Assembly (NCBI RefSeq): GCF_963583255.1 | Contig: NC_084804.1 | Location: forward strand, 21,148,061 to 21,212,060 | Source: Pyrus communis | Lineage: Eukaryota; Streptophyta; Magnoliopsida; Rosales; Rosaceae | Direction of reading: 5' to 3' | DNA: 64,000 nt | In this document: piece by piece, positions 60,741-64,000 of the stretch | How the letters are laid out: every line of letters begins with the position of its first letter | How positions within the stretch are numbered: the stretch's first letter is position 1 | The notes under the pieces: model-generated | What the model was told of the DNA's origin: nothing | What the model saw: the letters and a program-made list of their open reading frames with translations, nothing else | Databases searched by the model: none | Translations under genes and position numbers: made by a program

Positions 60741-63239
60741 AGCACCGTTTAAAGAAATTTCTTTTGGCGATTTAGCATCTTAACATCACTTGGAGTATGA
60801 AATTTCATGCAAATCAAATACAGCACGCCGTATATAATTTCCTTTTTTCATGCAAATCGAATACAACACATAGTATATGTATAATGTCATTGCGTACTAG
60901 CAAAGCATATGATTTGAATAGTTGGTTGGGTAGTTGCCATCTGCCAAATTGGCTTGAGTAATACCAAACCCAAAAGAACTCGAATCGAATCAAATGTGTA
61001 TAGCTCCTTACAAATTAGAAAGAAATTAAGATAAACCAAATGAACAGAAGAAACGTTTGACAATTAATTCAGAAAGCCTTATTGTTGAAGCTCTAAGCTT
61101 AACGAAACATATGCAACCGAACATCGCCAAGATTACCGTCTTCAGGAAGAGAGCAATGGAGAGCACCTGATCAAGAGACGAATTACAAATGCCTTGCTTA
61201 GTTTGATTGCCAAATCCAAAGCATTGCCGAAACTAGGTTAGGATTTCGATGCTTCACCAGCGATTCTCAATATGATTCGACAAGCTCTGTGATTTTAATT
61301 AGAAGACATCTCTCAGTCATCGCCATAGTGTCGGGCTGATTCATATACAAGAAACAAAACAAACGAGACACAAACAACCAACGTTGTGTTAGGTTTGCAG
61401 ATGCACCTTACCGCAGCGGCGAAAAGTGTCTTTGAACTCTGGTGCAGATTAGATCCATACTAGTCTCCTTCCTTTTTGATATTTAACATACTAATGTTAT
61501 AGTTTGTTAAAGAAAAATGGTTTCGTTGGTTCAAAGAAATAATGGAATGGAATGGATCGGTCATGTATGTATATATAAGGTCGGTTCATCAAAAGAAGTC
61601 CCTAGTTCTACTCCTAACACGTGCGTGGATACGAAAGTTTACGGGGGAATTTCTAAGATAGGGTATTTTATGTGTTAAGTACCGATAAGGAACATCTGAT
61701 GTCTAAAATCTATAGGCTAGAAATGGGTGTAAAAAAATTTGTCAAAAGTTTTGTCCTTTAATTTTAGGGTAAGTTACAATTTCATATACCCATTAGAAAT
61801 TCTGTTAAATTAACCGTTAAATGATAACATGACAAAAATAAATTTCATATTATGCTGATATGGCTTCTAACTTATGCCACGTAGTCAAACAATTAATAAA
61901 ACATATTTAATTATTAAAAATTATTACAATTCATTTAATTTAAAAAAAAAAAAAAAAAACGCCCACATCTTTCCCACCCCAGGCCGCAGTCACCCCTTCC
62001 CCATCACCACCGCAACTCTCTCTCTCGCTTGTTTAGATCGACAAATTCATTCAAATTTCAGCAATTTTGCAAAAATTAATTAGTTCAACTTCAACCCACA
62101 TATGTTAGTACAAAACCCAGAGAAAATGTTCAAAATGTTCAACTTCAACTCTCATGATCATTTTACAAGCCGTGACAACCGAGTTCTTGGTACCAAGAAT
62201 TTCATCGAACTCCGACAATATGCGAACAAGAACAGCGAACGGCAAGTTTCCGTGATCTGGTGCAGCATGTGGGTATTGGAGCGGGTTGGTGCAGAAGGAA
62301 TTGCAGCAGGATGCGGGTCCGATTTCAGGCAGCAATGACAGGCAGGAGGCGGCTTGGTGGCGCAGATCCAGCTCGGCGACTCGACGACCCCCTTTTTCGA
62401 TGTCCCAAATTGGGCAGGTGGTGTCGATGCTGGAAGTACCAATTTGACGAGGCTCGATGTCGTTCCAATCGAACGACGTCAACAAGAACAGTAGAGAAAG
62501 TCGATATTAATATCACAGTAGAGAGAGAAGGAAAGAAAATAGAATTGAGGGGCAGCGCGCAGTCACGTAGAACAAGTAAAAGCACCATTCGGTTTAAGCA
62601 GAAGCATTACAAATGAATCTGGGCTGGCTGCTGCCTTTGCCATGTACTACTTTGTTAATATGCTCTGCCTTGCTTCATCTTCCTTCAATACTACTTCCAC
62701 TCTAACAAAGGGCAGGGGAGATGCCGGGTCGCTGGAAAACCAGACGGTAACGGAGGTAGGGAGATAAGATGGTTTGGACGGGGAAGATTGGTTTTTGGAT
62801 TTTTCATTTTTTAGGTTTTTGTTTTTATTTTATATTTAATTTATTTTGGCTTTATTTAAATATTTAACTCTTCATTTTATAAGTTCTCCTTTTTTTCTAC
62901 GTAGTATAGTATAATTGACTCCACATCACAAAAAATAATAATAAATGCATGCAATTAAAATGTTTTAAAGATAATGTATGAGGTTGTATTTGCAGTCAAA
63001 CTTGAAGGGATCAAATATAATTTACTATTAATTTGTTTAATAGTTTTTTTTTTGAAACTTTAATGAAAATGGCTTGAACTAAACCAAAAACTATCAAAAA
63101 CTATTATTTAACCAAAAAAACTTAAAAATTAATCATAATGATAAAACTATTCATAAACACATACCCTACAAACATAAATATTCACGGGCTGAATTAAAAG
63201 CCGTACACAATAAATATTTTTTTTCAAACTTGCCCCTAA
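60741..63239. other. Sequence without an identified gene
   Basis: 61080-61450 and 61965-62620 have more even base composition. In 62105-62616 several overlapping frames are open on both strands (for example [20 protein letters not shown] on minus, [20 protein letters not shown] on plus), but none shows a domain I recognise or a consistent exon structure. The remainder is AT-rich. Confidence 0.35.
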
Positions 63240-64000
63240 CGGAAACTAGCCAAGCCTGTTACCTTAGAGTAGTTCCACCGGGGACTCTTTAGGCTGGCAC
63301 CCAACCCAAGCTGGCCTCCAGGCCAGCCTAGAATCGATAGAGCCATGGACCGGCCCATCTGACGTCCTGCTGACGCCAGCGTGATGTCGACCACCCTTTT
63401 TTTTTTTTTTTTTTTTGCGCCAGAGAGGGAGTTGGTGTGGAGGCTGAGGAGCAGAGCTAGTCGAAGAGAGAGAGGGTGTCGGGATGGAAGAAGCCATGGA
63501 GGGAGAAGGACGGGAGGACGAAGTGGACGATGAAGAGGTGTGGAGATAAGTGGTGGTAGGGATGAAAGCAGCGGCGGCGCTATGGTGGAGTTAGGGCTTG
63601 AAGGCGCCGACGAGCAACCCATTAGAATTTTTGACTGCCTCCTGCGATTCAACCACCTAAAGCGCACCCATCCCCACCCCTGAACCAAAGCATACCACTG
63701 CAGCACCTCCCAGACTGCCAATACCCATCACCAACCCAGCCCAAAAATTCTACCCAACAGACGCAGTTCCAAATCCGAATGGGGAGAGAGAGAGAGAGAG
63801 AGAGAGATGCAAAGGGAGGTTGACGCGTTGGGAATGGTAAGAGTTGGCGTTTGGGGATGATTGAAGAAACAAATTGAGGAGGATGTAGAGGGAGAGTATA
63901 GAGGGTTCTATAGGAACCGTGGAGGTTCCAGACTTACCCTTTTTTTTTTTTTTTTAATAAATAAAATTATTATTTTTATTATTTTATAATAAATAATAAT
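63240..64000. mobile_element. Probable non-autonomous element reaching the right edge
   Basis: Begins around GAGTAGTTCCACCGGGGACTC with GGCTGGC / GGCCAGCC inverted words and contains long T runs (63399-63416) and a GA microsatellite (63786-63806). Frames are disrupted low-complexity. The assignment is by impression of a familiar dispersed repeat; termini are not proven. Confidence 0.3.

Noticed and set aside
62105..62616. Overlapping 90-126 codon frames on both strands
   Set aside because: No recognisable domain, start context or splice structure; no reason to choose one frame over another.
1..64000. tRNA, rRNA, CRISPR array or bacterial-type operon
   Set aside because: None seen; the tandem arrays here are transposon or microsatellite repeats, and the gene structure is that of a plant nuclear genome.

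Overview
This is nuclear DNA from a flowering plant: AT-rich, with sparse intron-bearing or intronless plant genes in a dense bed of transposable elements. The families present (Athila-like and Tat-like LTR elements, CACTA with a Ptta/En/Spm transposase remnant, MULE, hAT and PIF/Harbinger MITEs, a 5'-truncated L1) and the protein types point to a eudicot. I favour a rosid, probably Rosaceae, but that is an impression from repeat flavour and not a proof.

Layout. 1-6.7 kb: two head-to-head Athila-type LTR fragments. The left one is a minus-strand LTR with a degenerate motif array that runs off the window edge; the right one is a plus-strand gag-protease remnant with polypurine tract and 3' LTR. 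6.7-7.2 kb: a broken membrane-protein gene fragment abutting that LTR. 7.35-8.8 kb: an intact UDP-glycosyltransferase (UGT73, abscisate glucosyltransferase-like), minus strand. 9-21.4 kb: intergenic repeats, including MULE-MITEs with 9-bp target duplications, a nested and then tandemly duplicated inverted-repeat locus, two Harbinger-type elements flanked by TTA, and a 2.7-kb solo-LTR-like element. 21.56-23.06 kb: a second intact UGT73 paralogue, minus strand. 23.3-24.7 kb: L1 tail. 25.6-39.3 kb: a large degenerate CACTA element carrying a four-unit ~625-bp tandem array, a transposase remnant, a 2.24-kb MULE (perfect 9-bp target duplication) and a Tat-type LTR element with a 179-codon antisense ORF. 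39.3-43.1 kb: MITEs and a suspicious C-rich stretch. 43.1-54.6 kb: a chloroplast CBS-domain gene (CBSX type), minus strand, seven exons. Its last four exons and flanks (~5.3 kb) are present twice in tandem, both with intact splice sites and reading frame. 54.6-64 kb: MITEs, a second copy of the solo-LTR-like family, a three-unit repeat locus, and unidentified sequence.

Functionally there are three credible genes. The two UGT73 enzymes are predicted cytosolic glucosyltransferases for small hydrophobic acceptors and probably arose by local duplication. The CBSX protein is predicted to sit in the chloroplast stroma and modulate thioredoxins. They share the minus strand but are not an operon or pathway. 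The most notable structure is the duplicated 3' exon cassette of CBSX, which either offers two alternative C-terminal halves or is an assembly artefact. Next is a pair of LTR-like elements whose short palindromes change on both arms together.
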